A stretch of DNA of 64,000 nt. Source: Solen grandis (Eukaryota; Mollusca; Bivalvia; Adapedonta; Solenidae). The notes under the pieces were generated by a model. The model was given only the letters and a program-made list of their open reading frames with translations. It was not told where the DNA came from and searched no databases. Where the stretch lies: positions 41,142,926 through 41,206,925 of the forward strand of contig CM037789.1 of NCBI GenBank assembly GCA_021229015.1. Direction: 5' to 3'. Positions 48,399-61,419 of this stretch are shown piece by piece. A program made the translations under genes and the position numbers. How positions within the stretch are numbered: the stretch's first letter is position 1; each line of letters starts with the position of its first letter.

Positions 48399-48534
48399 CC
48401 CTGCGTTCAGTTTCCCTTAAATTTAAAGTCCATAACGATAGCGTTTGTATCCCTGTTGTATCTTAGCGTATAGAGTGTAAGCTGGGGACCAAATCCGTAA
48501 CAGTTGCGAGCTTTATGGTTAACTGAGCGCAGGG
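48399..48534. mobile_element. 136-bp MITE with CAG flanks
   Basis: CCCTGCGTTCAGTTT at the left and the complement of CCCTGCGCTCAGTTA at the right, 13 of 15 matching. CAG lies outside both ends (48396-48398, 48535-48537), a possible 3-bp target duplication. A 61-codon minus-strand frame runs through it but begins with TTG and overlaps both TIRs, so I do not call a gene. Confidence 0.75.
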
Positions 48535-49189
48535 CAGGATTCATCTTGGCATTCGTGGCATCAGTCACGAGGTAGTCACGAGGTGGCAACAATTTCAGTA
48601 AAGAACCATGGAATATATGATGATAATGTATGTATACGCAGAGAAATAGAGGATATTTGTTTGAGTGGATATGGAATATATCTCATCGTGCGGATGAATT
48701 CATCTTCTTTTGAATAGACATTTTGTCCGCCCTATTGGATAGTTGTAACGAGAAAAGGTCAGACATTTATTAAATGGGTTTATGAGTTTATTAGACACTG
48801 TCAGACAAAGAAAACATTTTGATACATTGACTAGTAAATAAATCAAGACTACATATTACCCCAATCATCTCCCAATAAAAAGTAGTTCCGGCATACCTAT
48901 ATCAGCAACAGTGCGGATTGATATAGGTTACATCTTACTGATCGAATCCAGTATTTCATCAGTAAGCATAAAATAAACTGGTATCTCACCATACTTTACA
49001 TCACTATGTTAAAATCTTCAGGTCAAGATGGGGTACCGGTATTTTCCGGAAGAATTCGAGGTAATTTGTATACTTAACTTTTCGAGAGTCTCAAAATGAA
49101 GCCATCCGTTCCGTTGGAATTGATTGCTCATTGGATACAAGGGTTAAGGCCAGTGAGTCAAGTTTAAGACTAAAGATTACAAATGAAAT
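48535..49189. other. Nothing recognised
   Basis: No credible exon, repeat end or RNA gene. Confidence 0.45.
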
Positions 49190-49625
49190 GTAACTTGCCC
49201 TCTGATCACATCTTCCAAGTGGTATAAGCATTTGTGGCACAGGAGGAAATAGAGTAGAGTGCCATACAGGTGGTTCAGTTTGAAGCTAGTAGGAATCTAC
49301 CAAAGAATTGGTGTCATTTATGGAAGTTAGAAACACGCAGAAGTTTGCTGTGGTTGACAAACCAGTTACGGTGCGACCAAGTTGACACACGGGAGATAGA
49401 TGAGACTGGATTTGCAGTCCAACTAACTTCAATTATCCCATTTGTGAAGAAGAATCTATCAGACAAGGAATGTCTGCAAATCGAGTGAAGAAATCAATGT
49501 CAAGGGAGATGGTAGAAGTGCTACAAAACACCAGTAAGCTTTATAGGGCAGTAACTGAGATGTATCTACACACTCCATGGAATCTATGGGAGAAGAATCT
49601 AATAGAGGGAGACAACTAATTACAT
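49190..49625 (+). pseudogene. Unclassified coding relic
   Basis: The frame from 49270 reads LWKLETRRSLLWLTNQ, QVDTREIDETGFAVQL and FVKKNLSDKECLQIE then stops. A second frame continues with VLQNTSKLYRAVTEM and YLHTPWNLWEKNLIEGDN. Protein-like composition split over two frames suggests an old element-derived coding sequence. I do not recognise it. Confidence 0.35.
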
Positions 49626-50128
49626 GTACTGTAAAATCAAGAAATTTCGTGTGGGGACTAAATTTCTTTCAATTTGTGAAAAGTTATATTCTTCTAAATG
49701 TAACACCACCGAACACGTCCATTCACGAGACGGTGCATTATGAGTCCAATGGGATACATAATAATTATACATGTACCCACGAAATTGCTTTTAAACGTGG
49801 ACTTTAAATTTAATGACAACGAAAAATAAGGAGTTAACACTGAGTTGTTCTTTGTTCTTATGTAGGACTGAAATACATCGCTGAAAAGGTATAGCTACTG
49901 TTTCCCCAAAAAATATTGAATGCTGACTCAACAATGATTTTTTCATCTTGATATGGCTTCCAAAAGCGCTTCATTGTCTCGAACAGCAAAATTGTCTACA
50001 GCTCTAGGCAGATGTGCCATTTAATGCAATTTGTCGTTATAATAATTCTGTGAAATGGACAGATTTTAATAACGCATTGCAAGTAACTTGGAAACAATCT
50101 GATTACAAACATGATAATCATTGTATTG
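49626..50128. other. Nothing recognised
   Basis: AT-rich sequence, no features supported. Confidence 0.45.
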
Positions 50129-50370
50129 TTGTATTGGGGTTTACCGTCACTGCGATAGTATTTCAATCATATAGCGACGTCCAGCTAATTGCAGATGGAG
50201 GAATACCCCGAGTACACAGAGGTACCCGGGAAGAACCACCGACCTACCGCAAGCCAGCTGGAAGGCTTCTTCACATGAAAAATCCGAAGTCCCTACCTGG
50301 ATTCGAACCCACAGCGGTGAGGGGCTGAGAAATTTGTAACTGTAACCGCTCGGCCACGGCGGCCCCTGAT
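50129..50370 (-). mobile_element. tRNA-derived SINE, family 3, reverse, near full length
   Basis: Reversed tail GGGGTTTACCGTCACTGCG, body with AGCTAATTGCAGATGGAGG, reversed B box GGATTCGAACCC (50299-50310), head ending CCACGGCGGCCCC. It matches 54271-54520 in opposite orientation. Confidence 0.85.
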
Positions 50371-51327
50371 AATTATTACGTAATATGATATGATAATAAG
50401 ATAAGAAGACAATTGTTATTTATAGGTGTGTCAGTTTTAATAACAGAGATGTATGCTTTCACTTTCAAATTTTGGAAGCAAGCCGTGCTTCAAGCAGAGG
50501 TGTCGTTCGCCCCTCTCTAAACCATCTTCCGTCAAAACGGAAACAATTTTATAACGCCCTTTGAAATGTATTTTAAGGATCCAAATTATAGAAACATTCA
50601 AGAACTAATTTTTAAATCATCATAAAACATGTGGAAAATAATAATTTCAATTTTTATTATTGGACCTATTTTCTTGCCTTATTACACAGACAGGAACAAA
50701 TTCTCGTCTGCAGATGTAAATATTTACAGATTCACCCAGATATCGTATTTTAAGACCAACCTTTTATTTTCAATTACCATTCCGATCAGGTTCAGGGGTG
50801 ATATTTATATACATGTATATTTCACAGGGAGCCTCGTCCTCCAAATTACGGTCTGGATGACGTCACAGTCCTTATTTATAGATTGCATGAGGTTGAAGCC
50901 GGTTACAAGAGAGTGTCCTTGGTTGCCTGGCAATTAATAAGGGTAGAGAAAAATAACTGAAGGCATCAATCTGTCGTTATCTTCAGATCCTCGAGAAGTG
51001 TTTGTTTTGAGGAGATAATTTAGACAAGGACGCTTCTGAGGTTGACAGTGGGAAAATTGCTAACCAGCGCCTGTGGAAGACGTTTTAATCACAGTAAAAC
51101 AGAAATATTCCCTTTTAAACAAGATTTTTAAGTCAAAAAACTATGAGATCGTCAGATCGTGTTCAAGCAGTACCAGGGTGTCTCACTTTTAAAGGGTTGG
51201 AACACTATAGGACGTATATATCCTGAATGAGAATACTGAATGTTTGTTTATTGGTTAGTTTTCATTTTATTACTTCTTCAAAGTCTATCATCAAGTACGC
51301 TTACTTATATATATTATTATATATTTT
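50371..51327. other. Nothing recognised
   Basis: The 102-codon plus frame at 50629 lacks motif or splice support. Confidence 0.45.
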
Positions 51328-53112
51328 ATTGAAAGTATTGATATTTTAGCAGCACATATGTGTGATATTTTTAATGCAATATTAGATAGTGGATTTTTCC
51401 CAGATAGATGGACAGAAGGTGTAATTGTACCGTTACATAAGAAAGGCCCCCAAAAAGATGTCAATAATTATCGGGGAATCACGCTTGTCAGCTGTTTATC
51501 GAAAAATTTTACTACAGTATTGAATAATCGAATCGTAACTTATTGTGAAAGCAACAATATTTTATCTGACTCACAGTTTGGTTTTAGGAAAGGTAAATCT
51601 ACTGTGGATGCATTGTTTATTTTACATACTTTAGTACAGAAATATTTAAATGAAAATAAACGGTTGTACTGTGTATTTGTTGATTTTAAAAAGGCCTTTG
51701 ATAGTGTGTATAGGAATGGATTGTGGTTGAAGTTATATAGAGAAGGTATAGGGGGGAAGGTTTTAAGAGTTGTAAAAGATATGTATAATAAAGTGAAGTC
51801 GTGTGTACGAGCATGCAATAGTTATTCGGAGTTCTTTGAATATTCTGTTGGGTTACGGCAAGGGGAGATAATTTCCCGATAATGTTCTCCCTTTATTTAG
51901 AAGACCTTGAATTGTTTTTACAAAATGATATCTCATCTGGATTGAATATTGATGATATTGTTCTAATACTTTTATTATTTGCAGATGATATGGTAATTGT
52001 TGATGATTCACCGGAAAAACTACAAAAAAGTCTTGACCTTTTGCATACTTATTGTAAAAAATGGAGTTTGGAAGTTAATACTAAAAAAACTAAGGTTATT
52101 GTTTTTAGAAAAAGGGGTAAATTATATCAAAATGAAAAATTTGATTTTCAAGGCAAAGAAATAGAAATAGTTAATGATTTTAATTATTTGGGGACTGTCT
52201 TTAATTATACAGGGAATTTCGCACGTAATCAAGAACACATTGTTGGAAAAGCATTAAAAGCCTTAAATGTATTATTGATAAATTGTAAAAAGTTTAAATT
52301 AAAACCTAAATTATTATGCCAATTATTTGACTCTTTTGTTGGTTCTATACTCGGATACGCATCAGAAATTTGGGGATATAGTAAATCAAAAGAAATAGAA
52401 CGTATACATTTAAAATTTTGTAAATCAATACTTAATGTAAAAAATACTACCCCTAACATTGGTGTGTATGGGGAACTTGGACGTTATCCATTATATATTT
52501 CTAGATATATACAAAGTTTCATTAAATGATTGTGAATTGGGTAAAAAGAGTTGGTTATTAAATGTAAAAGAAATGTTATATAAAAATGGTTTTTTTATAT
52601 AATAATATAAAAAATGAATTTGGATATGAAAGCTATTTGAATGTTTTACCTCATGACTTAAGAAATTATATTTGTATTTATTAAATTGGTCGCTATGGTA
52701 GAAATAGAATTCCTCGTTCAGAAAGATTTTGTATATTTTGCAGAAGTAACGACATTGAGGATGAATATCACTTTATTATTAAATGCCCATGTTTTCTAAA
52801 TTTAAGAAAGAAATTTATTGATAAGTTTTATTTTTAAATTTTTAGAATTACTTCAAACAAAAAATGTTGATACACTTTTAAATCTTGCTAAATATTTGAA
52901 ATCTCATTTTTTTACGCATAAATTTGTCTTATGACACTTAGTTCATCCTCTTAGTTAAAAATCGATTTTGATTACTTGTTCACGTGATGTTATGGAAAAA
53001 GAATTTATGATATATTTATTAATAACTTGACTATTGTATAATGTTGAATGTTGATGTTATTTATGATGATGTACTATGTACAAATCAAATAAAATATGTT
53101 CTGTTCTGTTCT
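51328..53112 (+). pseudogene. 5'-truncated non-LTR retrotransposon (reverse transcriptase)
   Basis: The sequence begins inside the RT domain (IESIDILAAHMCDIFN) without endonuclease, as expected of incomplete reverse transcription. Motifs in order: EGVIVPLHKKG, NNYRGITLVS, DSQFGFRKGKSTVDA, catalytic VFVDFKKAFDSV, GLRQGEI, then after a frameshift at 51882 FADDMVIVDD (the catalytic Asp pair) and NYLGTVFNYTG. A further frame break follows 52529. Near 52727-52800 a C-terminal zinc-finger block reads FCIFCRSNDIEDEYHFIIKC (CX2C...HX4C). The 3' end is a short (TTCTG)n tail at 53097-53112. One missing base explains the first frame break. It is non-functional. Clade not assigned; CR1/L2-like elements also end in short repeats. 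Confidence 0.9.
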
Positions 53113-54270
53113 ATATACTTGTATAATGTCATAGACTCAATTATTCAATATGTCAAGCTTCTATTGTCCAAGACATTGATATTCCTTTAATTTTCACAAA
53201 GATTTCTCTTAAGTTCATCTAAATTCTGTTGATTTTTTATATTAACACCAAACTCTGGTTCTCTTATGAGCGTAACTGAAACAACGTTATATAAATGATT
53301 TTACAAAAAAATACAGGCACACCTTCCGTGTAGACCATTTCACTCCGAAATAAAACGTAAACATGCTTAAATCAACGATCGCATACATTTGAGATCACTG
53401 ATTGGTTAATTTAAATCAGCGAATTATACCGAACATTGCCGATCCAATAGTAATCAAAACATTAGTATAGCTACTCAAATGAACTGCTTTCATGCCTGAA
53501 AGAACACATGTGGAGTCTAAAACCAAAGGAATACCAAAAGAGATGTTACCACCGTTTTGTGGTATACCAAAACTGATCTGGCACATGAACTAGTATTCAT
53601 GGAACAATTTCATCACACAAATTTGATTTGGAAACAGAACCGCTTCGTCGCTGAAACTCCTTAGGAGAACCGTTTCAACCTAACAGCCACTTGCATTGTC
53701 ATTTAAAGTTTAATGGATAAGAAGTATCATTAGACGATCAAATTACGTTTAAAGGGAAAAAAGGGTTTGAAAGCCTTTTTAAGTCAATAATTTGTTTGTT
53801 TACTTCCACGGGAAAAAGCCTGTAATGATTTATATGATGGGAGTTTACAGTGGTTAAAATGAAAGAGAGCATTTGGTGTCAGGGGGAAAATACCAAGTGC
53901 GAAATATCCATGATAACCCATAAAATAGCGATATTGCTGAGTTGAAGCACGAGTTTCGCAAATCACGTTTTCACATGCATGGAGAAAAAAAAATGATATT
54001 TTTCACAAGAGAGAAAAAATTTATAATACATTTTACAAAATCTTGTGAAAATTGTTTTCGAAACGGAAAGATGTTGCAAGGAAAACATGTTTTATCAAAA
54101 TAGATTGTGTGGACATGTCACTTCTTATTTTCCGGAACACATGCCATTTTGTTAAAAACTAAAAAGAATTAATATGCATTTTCTTACCACATATTTCTTT
54201 TTTTGTGATGAGTCAAGTTTGGTATAGCATTGCGATTGCACGAGTCTTACTTTACTTTACCATAAATAGT
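53113..54270. other. Nothing recognised
   Basis: AT-rich sequence, no features supported. Confidence 0.45.
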
Positions 54271-54520
54271 GGGGCCTCCGTGGCCGAGAGGGTAAAGTCG
54301 CTGACTTTAACACTCACTCAGCCCCTCACTGCGTGGGTTCGAATTCCGGAAGGGTCATTCGGATTTCCATGTGAGGAAGCCTTCCAGCTGGCTTGCGGTA
54401 GGTCAGTGGTTCTACCAGATGCCGTGCATTCGGGGTCTTCCTCCACCTGTAATTAGCTATATGACTGAGATACTGTCGAAGCGACGGTAAACTCATATAG
54501 TCAAGTTAGTCAAGTCTATA
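54271..54520 (+). mobile_element. tRNA-derived SINE, family 3
   Basis: Head GGGGCCTCCGTGGCCGAGAG (long-variable-arm tRNA-like, as in tRNA-Leu/Ser), B box GGGTTCGAATTCC (54335-54347), body GAGGAAGCCTTCCAGCTGGC, tail ATGACTGAGATACTGTCG, GACGGTAAAC. Confidence 0.88.
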
Positions 54521-56099
54521 AATAGTGGAACAAATATGCTTTGAATACAAAAATACTGCACTCAAATGTATGCCTAAAACCACATATTTAATTTGTATCC
54601 CCTTCCCAACCGACAGGATACAAACTGGAGGTATAAAGGCTGGGAAAATTCAGTTTACAAAGGACAAACATTCGGACTGCAATTTTAACAGAAGACGACA
54701 TGTGCATGTCCAGTTCCCTGTGAATATTTGGGATGCCTTTTACCTTATTTGTTTCCTTTTTCGACTTTACAAGAATATTAGGCGTAATAAAAAAAAGTTA
54801 CTTGTTTCAACTAACCCGACCGACCCTATGTTTTTTTTTGTTGTTGTTGTTTTTTTGTGTTGTTGTTGTTGTTGTTTTTGGGGGGTTTTGGGGGGGTGTT
54901 GTTGTTGTTGTTTTGTACCGACCCTAAACTTTTTGTGGTAGCATTCGGGCTATTACGGTTGCAAAACGCTGTTTTACATCAATTCCTCTAAAAAAAAAAG
55001 AAAATAAGGTAAAAACGGGAAAAAAAATGTTTAGCCGACCTACCGACCCATTTTTTTTTTCGGAGATGTTAGTGGAAACAAAAAACTTATTCTTTTTCGC
55101 CTAACTGCCATGCGCCATAAAGGAGAAAAATATAAGGGAGGTAACCATCGCTAGTTTTTTTCAAGACCTGTGTTCGAGTGATTCCCCCTGCCATTGAAAA
55201 CCAAAATTAATGCATTATGTCCTTGCATTCGTTATTACTTTTGAATTTAAGCATTGAATGTCTCAGTGCATTCAAACCATTATTGCATAATAAATTTGTT
55301 TTGTACGCCTCAATGTAAATCCGATCATATTATATTTAAACTTATTTATTTCACGTCGATTTGGAAAAAAAAATCTAACAACTTAAACTAATCCCTTAAA
55401 ACATATTTTATGCTGAACCAGTGCTTGGTGCCTAAGAAGACAATTCATGCTCCAAAAGGGGTTCCAATCCAGAACCTTCAGGTGCCTTACCAATCAGTAC
55501 GGCTCCTTTTTATATAAGACGCCATTTTATATTCATACGTCACTATTCTAAATAGTTTATTAACGTTATTCATAGTTTTAATATCAAATTTACCATAGTA
55601 AAGTCCTAATTGTATTTAGAAGCCATTCGTAATATTTGCATACCTTTTTGTAGGCGATGAGACCTTTGCATTAGTGGGCGTTTGCCGTGGCTCTATGGTA
55701 CGGACAGCCGGGGTTTTTAGCCCGGACAGATCGACCGGGGGAAGATTTACCAACCGTCTGTCTCCGAATTTGGTAGATACAACTTTTGCCATCAGGTTAC
55801 GTCAGGGGCAGACAACCTGTAGTAGATATTCTTGCAAGATGGTCAAAAGAAGTTGGTGAAATGATTACTCGTATAAAAATGAAACATAACCATGCAAATG
55901 ATTATACATATATACAAACTCAATGGCTAAATTAAGTATATATTATATTGCAATTTGAAATAATACAATATTATATAAATAAACATAATATTTTTACATA
56001 CAAAAGCATTGCTAATAATAAAAAAAAAAAAATATTTTCTGCATTCAAAATTAACCTCAAAAAATTCTTAAAGTACGTGTTTTAACAAGTTTTCTCCTG
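54521..56099. other. No gene; (TTG)n/G-run tract
   Basis: 54832-54914 is (TTG)n with two G-runs (possible quadruplex). CCGACC(C/T) phrases recur at 54817, 54928 and near 55040. 55674-55860 has a GC-richer segment with TTTAGCCCGGACAGATCGAC, vaguely tRNA-like but unassigned. Confidence 0.5.
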
Positions 56100-56147
56100 A
56101 TTGGTTTACAAGTTCCATCAACAATATAGTATGTCTTTTTGTTAAGA

Positions 56148-56262
56148 AAGGTCTACTTGAGACAGATAAACTGCTGCCCCAGTACGACATCACGTCACCC
56201 ACATGTGACATGATACCATGCCCACTCACATTATCCTTACAATGGATCAACCAGTCTTGATG
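56148..56262 (-). mobile_element. SINE family 2 fragment, reverse
   Basis: GTCTACTTGAGACAGATA, CTGCTGCCCCAGTACG and ATTATCCTTACAATGG match the middle of the family 2 body. Head and tail are missing. Confidence 0.6.
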
Positions 56263-56779
56263 AAAGAAGCTTTTCATAGAAATTGAATAGCATGTTTTGT
56301 GACAGCATTTCAAATATAATTATAAAATTCATAAAATTTTAAAACTGTTCAGAATGGCTAAACTACTCAAACTGTAAACGTTTCTGGTAACATGTTGTGC
56401 AAAGGGGTCATATCAACAGAAAGCAACACATCGTAAATATTATCTATCCCGTATATCCTAGTATCATGTGTTTACCATGAAGTGTTTACATCGTTAAGAA
56501 TATTTAAAACCATCTTGAAATAGATTTTAAAAAATAGTTATATAAATAACTCTTCTGACCACAGTTTTTCGATCTTATCATGACGTTCACACCCGGATCA
56601 AGTATCACTAATTTTCCAGTTTCTGAAAGGATTAATTCATGGAAACAGTCAAGTTGACTTGGTTGCTAGGGGTGTAGTGTAAGATGTTATGGGGATATTT
56701 TTTAAACTAAGCCATTAATAAATATGGTGGTTCATCCTGCCTTTTCGTTCTGGCGTGCTTAGGGAAAGCAAGAATGATA
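56263..56779. other. Nothing recognised
   Basis: AT-rich sequence, no features supported. Confidence 0.45.
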
Positions 56780-59065
56780 ATACGCATAGAACGACAAATT
56801 GAAGCACCATAACGACAACACCATAGAAAGACAGGACGGCAGAATGACAAACTGACGTGCCATAACAACAACACTCCAGAAAGGTAACCCAATATATCGA
56901 CAAAATGTCGTGCCATTACAACACTCAAGAAAGACAACACAGCATATCGATAAAATGACGTGCCATTACGACAACACTCCAGAAAGACAACACAGCATAT
57001 CGACAAAATGACGTTCCATAATAACAAAACTCCAGAAAGACAACACAGCATATCGATAAAATGACGTGCGATAACGACAGCACTCCATAAAGACAGCACA
57101 GCATATCGATAAGATGACGTGCAATTACGACAACACTCAAGAAAGACAGCACAGCATATCGACAAAATGACGTGCCATTACGACAACACTCCAGAAAGAC
57201 AACACAGCATATCGATAAATGACGTGCCATAACGACACACTCCAGAAAGATAACACAGCATATCGACAAAATGACGTGTCATAACGACAACACTCCAGAA
57301 AGACAACACAGCATATCGACAAAATGATGTGCCGTAACGACAACACTCCAGAAAGAAAACATAGCATATCGACAAACTGATTTGCCATAACGACCCAGCA
57401 TATCGACAAAATGCTGCATAACGACAACACTCAGAAAAACACAGCATATCGAAAAATGACGTTCATAAACAAACTCAAGAAAGACAACACTGCATATCGA
57501 CAAAATGACGTGCCATAACTACAACACTCAAGAAAGGCAACACAGCATATCGCTAAATTACGTGCCATAACGACACCTATCCATAAAGATAACACAGCAT
57601 ATCGACAAAATCGTGCCATAACGACAACACTCCAGAAGAACACAGCATATCGACAAAATGACGTGCCATAAGACAACACTCCAAGAAAGGCAACACAGCA
57701 TATCGAAAAAAATTGAGTTCATATAACAAACACTCCAGAAACACACAGCATATCGACAAAATGACGTGCCATAACTACAACACTCCGTGAAAGGCAACAC
57801 ACAGCATATCGCTAAATTACGTGCCATAACGACACTATCCATAAAGAAACACAGCATATCGACCCAAAATGACGTGCCATTACTACAACACTCAAGAAAG
57901 GCAACACAGCATATCGCTAAATTACGTGCCATAACGACACCTATCCATAAAGATAACACAGTATATCGATAAAATGACGTGCCATAACGACAACACTCCA
58001 GAAAGGCAACACAGCATATCGATAAAATTACGTGCCATAATGACAACTATCCATAAAGACAACACAGCATATCGACAAAATGACGTGCCATAACGACAAC
58101 ACTCAAGAAAGGAAACACAGCATATCGACAAAATGACGTGCCATAACAACAATACTTCAGATAGGCAACATAGCATATCGACAAAATAATGTGCCATTAT
58201 GAAAACACTCCAGGAAGGCAACACAGCATATCGATAAAATGACGTGCCATTACGAAAACACTCCAGGAAGACAACACAGCATATCGACAAAATGAAGTGC
58301 CATTACATAAACACTCCAAGAAGGCAACACAGCATATCGACAAAATGACGTGCCATTACGACAACACTCCAGGAAGGCAACACAGCATATCGACAAAATG
58401 ACCTGCCATAACGACAACACTCCGGAAAGACAACACAGCATATCGACAAAAAGACGTGCCATTACGACAACTCTCAGTGGAGACAACACAGGATATCGAC
58501 AAAATGACGTGCCATTACGAAAACACTCCAGGAAGATAACACAGCATATCGACAAAATGATGTGCCATAAAGACAACACTCCGGAGAGACAACAGGTATC
58601 TCCAAAAATGACGTGCCATAACGACAACACTCCAGGAAGACAACATAGCATATCGACTAAATGACGTGCCATAAAGACAACACTCCAGAAAGACAACACA
58701 GCATATCGACAAAATGATGTTCCATAACGACAACACCCCGGAAAGACAACACAGCATATCGACAAAATGATGTGCCATAACGACAACACTCCGGAAGACA
58801 ACACAGCATATCGACAAAATGATGTGCCATAACGACAACACTCCAGGAAGACAACACAGCATATCGACAAAATGATGTGTCATAACGACAACACTCCGGA
58901 ACACAGCATTTCGACAAAATTATGTGCCATAACGACAACACTCCGGAAAGGCAGCACAGTATATCGACAAAATGACTTTCCTTAACGACAACACTCAAGA
59001 AAGAAAAAACAGCATATCGACAAAATGATTTGACATAACGACAACGCTAAAAAAACACAGCAACT
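56780..59065. repeat. 53-bp minisatellite, about 43 copies
   Basis: The unit is built from GTGCCATAACGACAACACTC, CAGAAAGACAACACAGCATA and TCGACAAAATGAC (53 bp). The part 57400-57880 is indel-rich. The minus-strand unit has no stop codon in any phase, so long Cys/Leu-rich frames (up to 206 codons) appear in all three minus frames. They are by-products: 53 is not a multiple of three and indels shift freely among frames. Confidence 0.95.
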
Positions 59066-59084
59066 GAAGAACCGATGCGATAGA

Positions 59085-59185
59085 TTACACATAATGTATT
59101 TGGCGTTCTTGGTGAAGGCGCGAACGTGACAGATAAAAAACAAGGCGTTCTGGCGTTGGCACCAACGTCATAAATAAAGAATGTG
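59085..59185. repeat. Two-copy repeat after the minisatellite
   Basis: GGCGTTCTTGGTGAAGGCGC and GGCGTTCTGGCGTTGGCACC, each followed by ACGTSA(C/T)A and AAATAAA-like text, about 47 bp apart. Confidence 0.6.
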
Positions 59186-59307
59186 GTGTTTTCTGTTTGA
59201 CACTATTTGTATTTGAAATTCACCTGGACGGCTGGTGTTAGGGCGTTTTGTGTGTGTGTGTGGTTTTTTTTTTGTTTTTGTTGTTGTTGTTTTGGTTTTG
59301 GTTTTTC

Positions 59308-59525
59308 CAATTGGGATGCGTGGATTCGAATTCCATGCGCGACTTACAGAAGGTGTTAGATTGTTCATCTCCATTGTGCTTTTGGCTCAGTACATAAGGG
59401 AATTCCAGTGTTATGATAATGTGACCGGGTATGGTATCATGCCACATGTATAATGCATAATATCACAATGAGGTAGTCCTTAACGTCCAAAATTGACTGA
59501 AATACTGTCGACCGGGCGTAAAACA
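59308..59525 (+). mobile_element. tRNA-derived SINE, family 2
   Basis: B box TGGATTCGAATTCC near 59322, body GGGAATTCCAGTGTTATGAT, tail TTGACTGAAATACTGTCGAC. Preceded by a TG/T/G simple tract (59245-59300). Confidence 0.75.
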
Positions 59526-60203
59526 GTAGGATTCAGTAATATCATTTGCATTGAAATTATGTCTTTTATTGAAAAAATAAACACACACAATAACATAAGA
59601 GATGGATAAACAAAGAACGTGATGTAAACGACGTAAAATAAAAGAAAAATAGGCTTCATAAAGGCAATAAATCATGTTTATTTTTACTAGTCTGTATTTT
59701 GATGGAAAGACATGTATAGTGTCAGATGTAACTGAAAGTCGGAAATCACAAATAGGTGAGGTAACTGTACAATGTTTAATATTAAATGATACATCGGTTT
59801 TGTAATAATAAGAATGTTCTTTAATAGAGATTACGGAAAGAAGACATTTTGGGTAATACATACAAACAAACACACACATGGTCTACACATACATAATAAA
59901 AGAATAGAAAATGTTCCTCCTTTTTTTCCAAAAAAAGGTGCATTTGTTTGTGGTTTCTTTTTTATTAAGCTTAAGTGCCACAGTCTTGCATTATTCGGTA
60001 GACAGCAATATATGACAGACTGTCGTCAATCATTTTTATATTCTTTTAGTTAGTGCTATTCACGATCAGTTACCAATATTTAGCCAGTTAGTATGAAATG
60101 CTTGCTTCTTGGTGAAAACACACATGATAATTACGTGCAATTTTATTTGCAGATGTGATCATGCATTTTACCAACCTTCAATTTTAGTTAGAAGGGGCAC
60201 AAT

Positions 60204-60234
<31 letters not shown>

Positions 60235-60811
60235 TGCTGTCTTTTAACATTCATATTTTTTACTTGCAATATTTTCTTCATGTTTGTATTCTTCTTATTT
60301 AATTAATGGTTATATATAGTTCAAATGCAACTTTGATATTTTTTTTCTGTGTTGTTATTATTTTTGATATTTTATGGTCATTTGTCAAGTGCGAATGAAA
60401 CATGGTTTAAGTTCCCCAAATGGCCCAATTGCCGACTGACTGTTACAAGGTAGTAACTGTTGGTATATCTCTATTTTATGTAATGTCCTGTTGTTGTTGC
60501 TGCTGCTGCTGTTGTTTTTGTTGTTTGTTTACATGTACTGTTCACTTGTTCATTTTTATATTGTTGGTTTTTTCGTAGGACTTTTTGACCTTTCCTTCAT
60601 TAGTTTTTTAATTATGTTATTTTGTAATTTTTGATTGATATTATTTTTAATTACTGTATGTATAGGAAATATTAGAGTTTTTATATCACCGTATGTAAGC
60701 GAACACAGCAGTTTTAAATGATGTAGGCCGGAAATGAGTAAAGCAAGGAGTCCAAGTACCTCACTGTTCAACTAAACGAGCATACATTAACACTTGACTG
60801 ATGAACACAAG

Positions 60812-60857
<46 letters not shown>

Positions 60858-61419
60858 TTTTTTTTTTTTGTTGTTTTTTTTTTTTTTTTTTTTTTTCTTT
60901 TTTTTTTTTTTTTTCTTTTTTTTTTTTTTCTTTTCTTTTCTTTTGCCAGTCACATACATATACTTGTATGATGTCTCCTACTTAATGTGAAGTTGATAAT
61001 TTCACACCAGTTCATCGTCCAAACTAGTTTGGACGGCCTTCATCTTTGATGCATCTGATCAGATTTTAATGAAACTTTACAGGAATGTGACCAGTGCGAC
61101 CACGACCTAGTTGTGCATATTAGTTGTACGATCTTGTCATAGTATTCGTTTTGTGTTTTTCAGTACATTTATAGAGTTTAGTTTTGGGTTTACTTCCCTA
61201 ACATCTGGTCAAAGTCATGAATGTCTGGTAAAATACTTTACTAAATCCAGTTGCGTTTATTACTGGCACGTTTGGATTAGATCTTTCCCTATTATAACCC
61301 TTTATACACCCTTTTAATTAATTATGTTTTTACAATGGGTATGTGCATCCATATATGTATTTATATGTATGTTCAAATATTTATTTCATATTTATGGTCG
61401 ATCCTCCATGATGTTACCG
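59526..61419. other. No gene; simple repeats including a 130-bp T tract
   Basis: (TTTA)n at 60204-60236, (TTG/CTG)n at 60490-60525 and an almost pure T tract with single G/C interruptions at 60818-60943. No exon or element ends recognised. Confidence 0.6.

Noticed and set aside
48407..48592. 61-residue minus-strand protein
   Set aside because: Starts with TTG, overlaps both TIRs of a MITE and has no splice support.
56707..58998. Large minus-strand Cys/Leu-rich protein(s), up to 206 codons
   Set aside because: They arise from a stop-free 53-bp tandem unit and jump frame at each indel.
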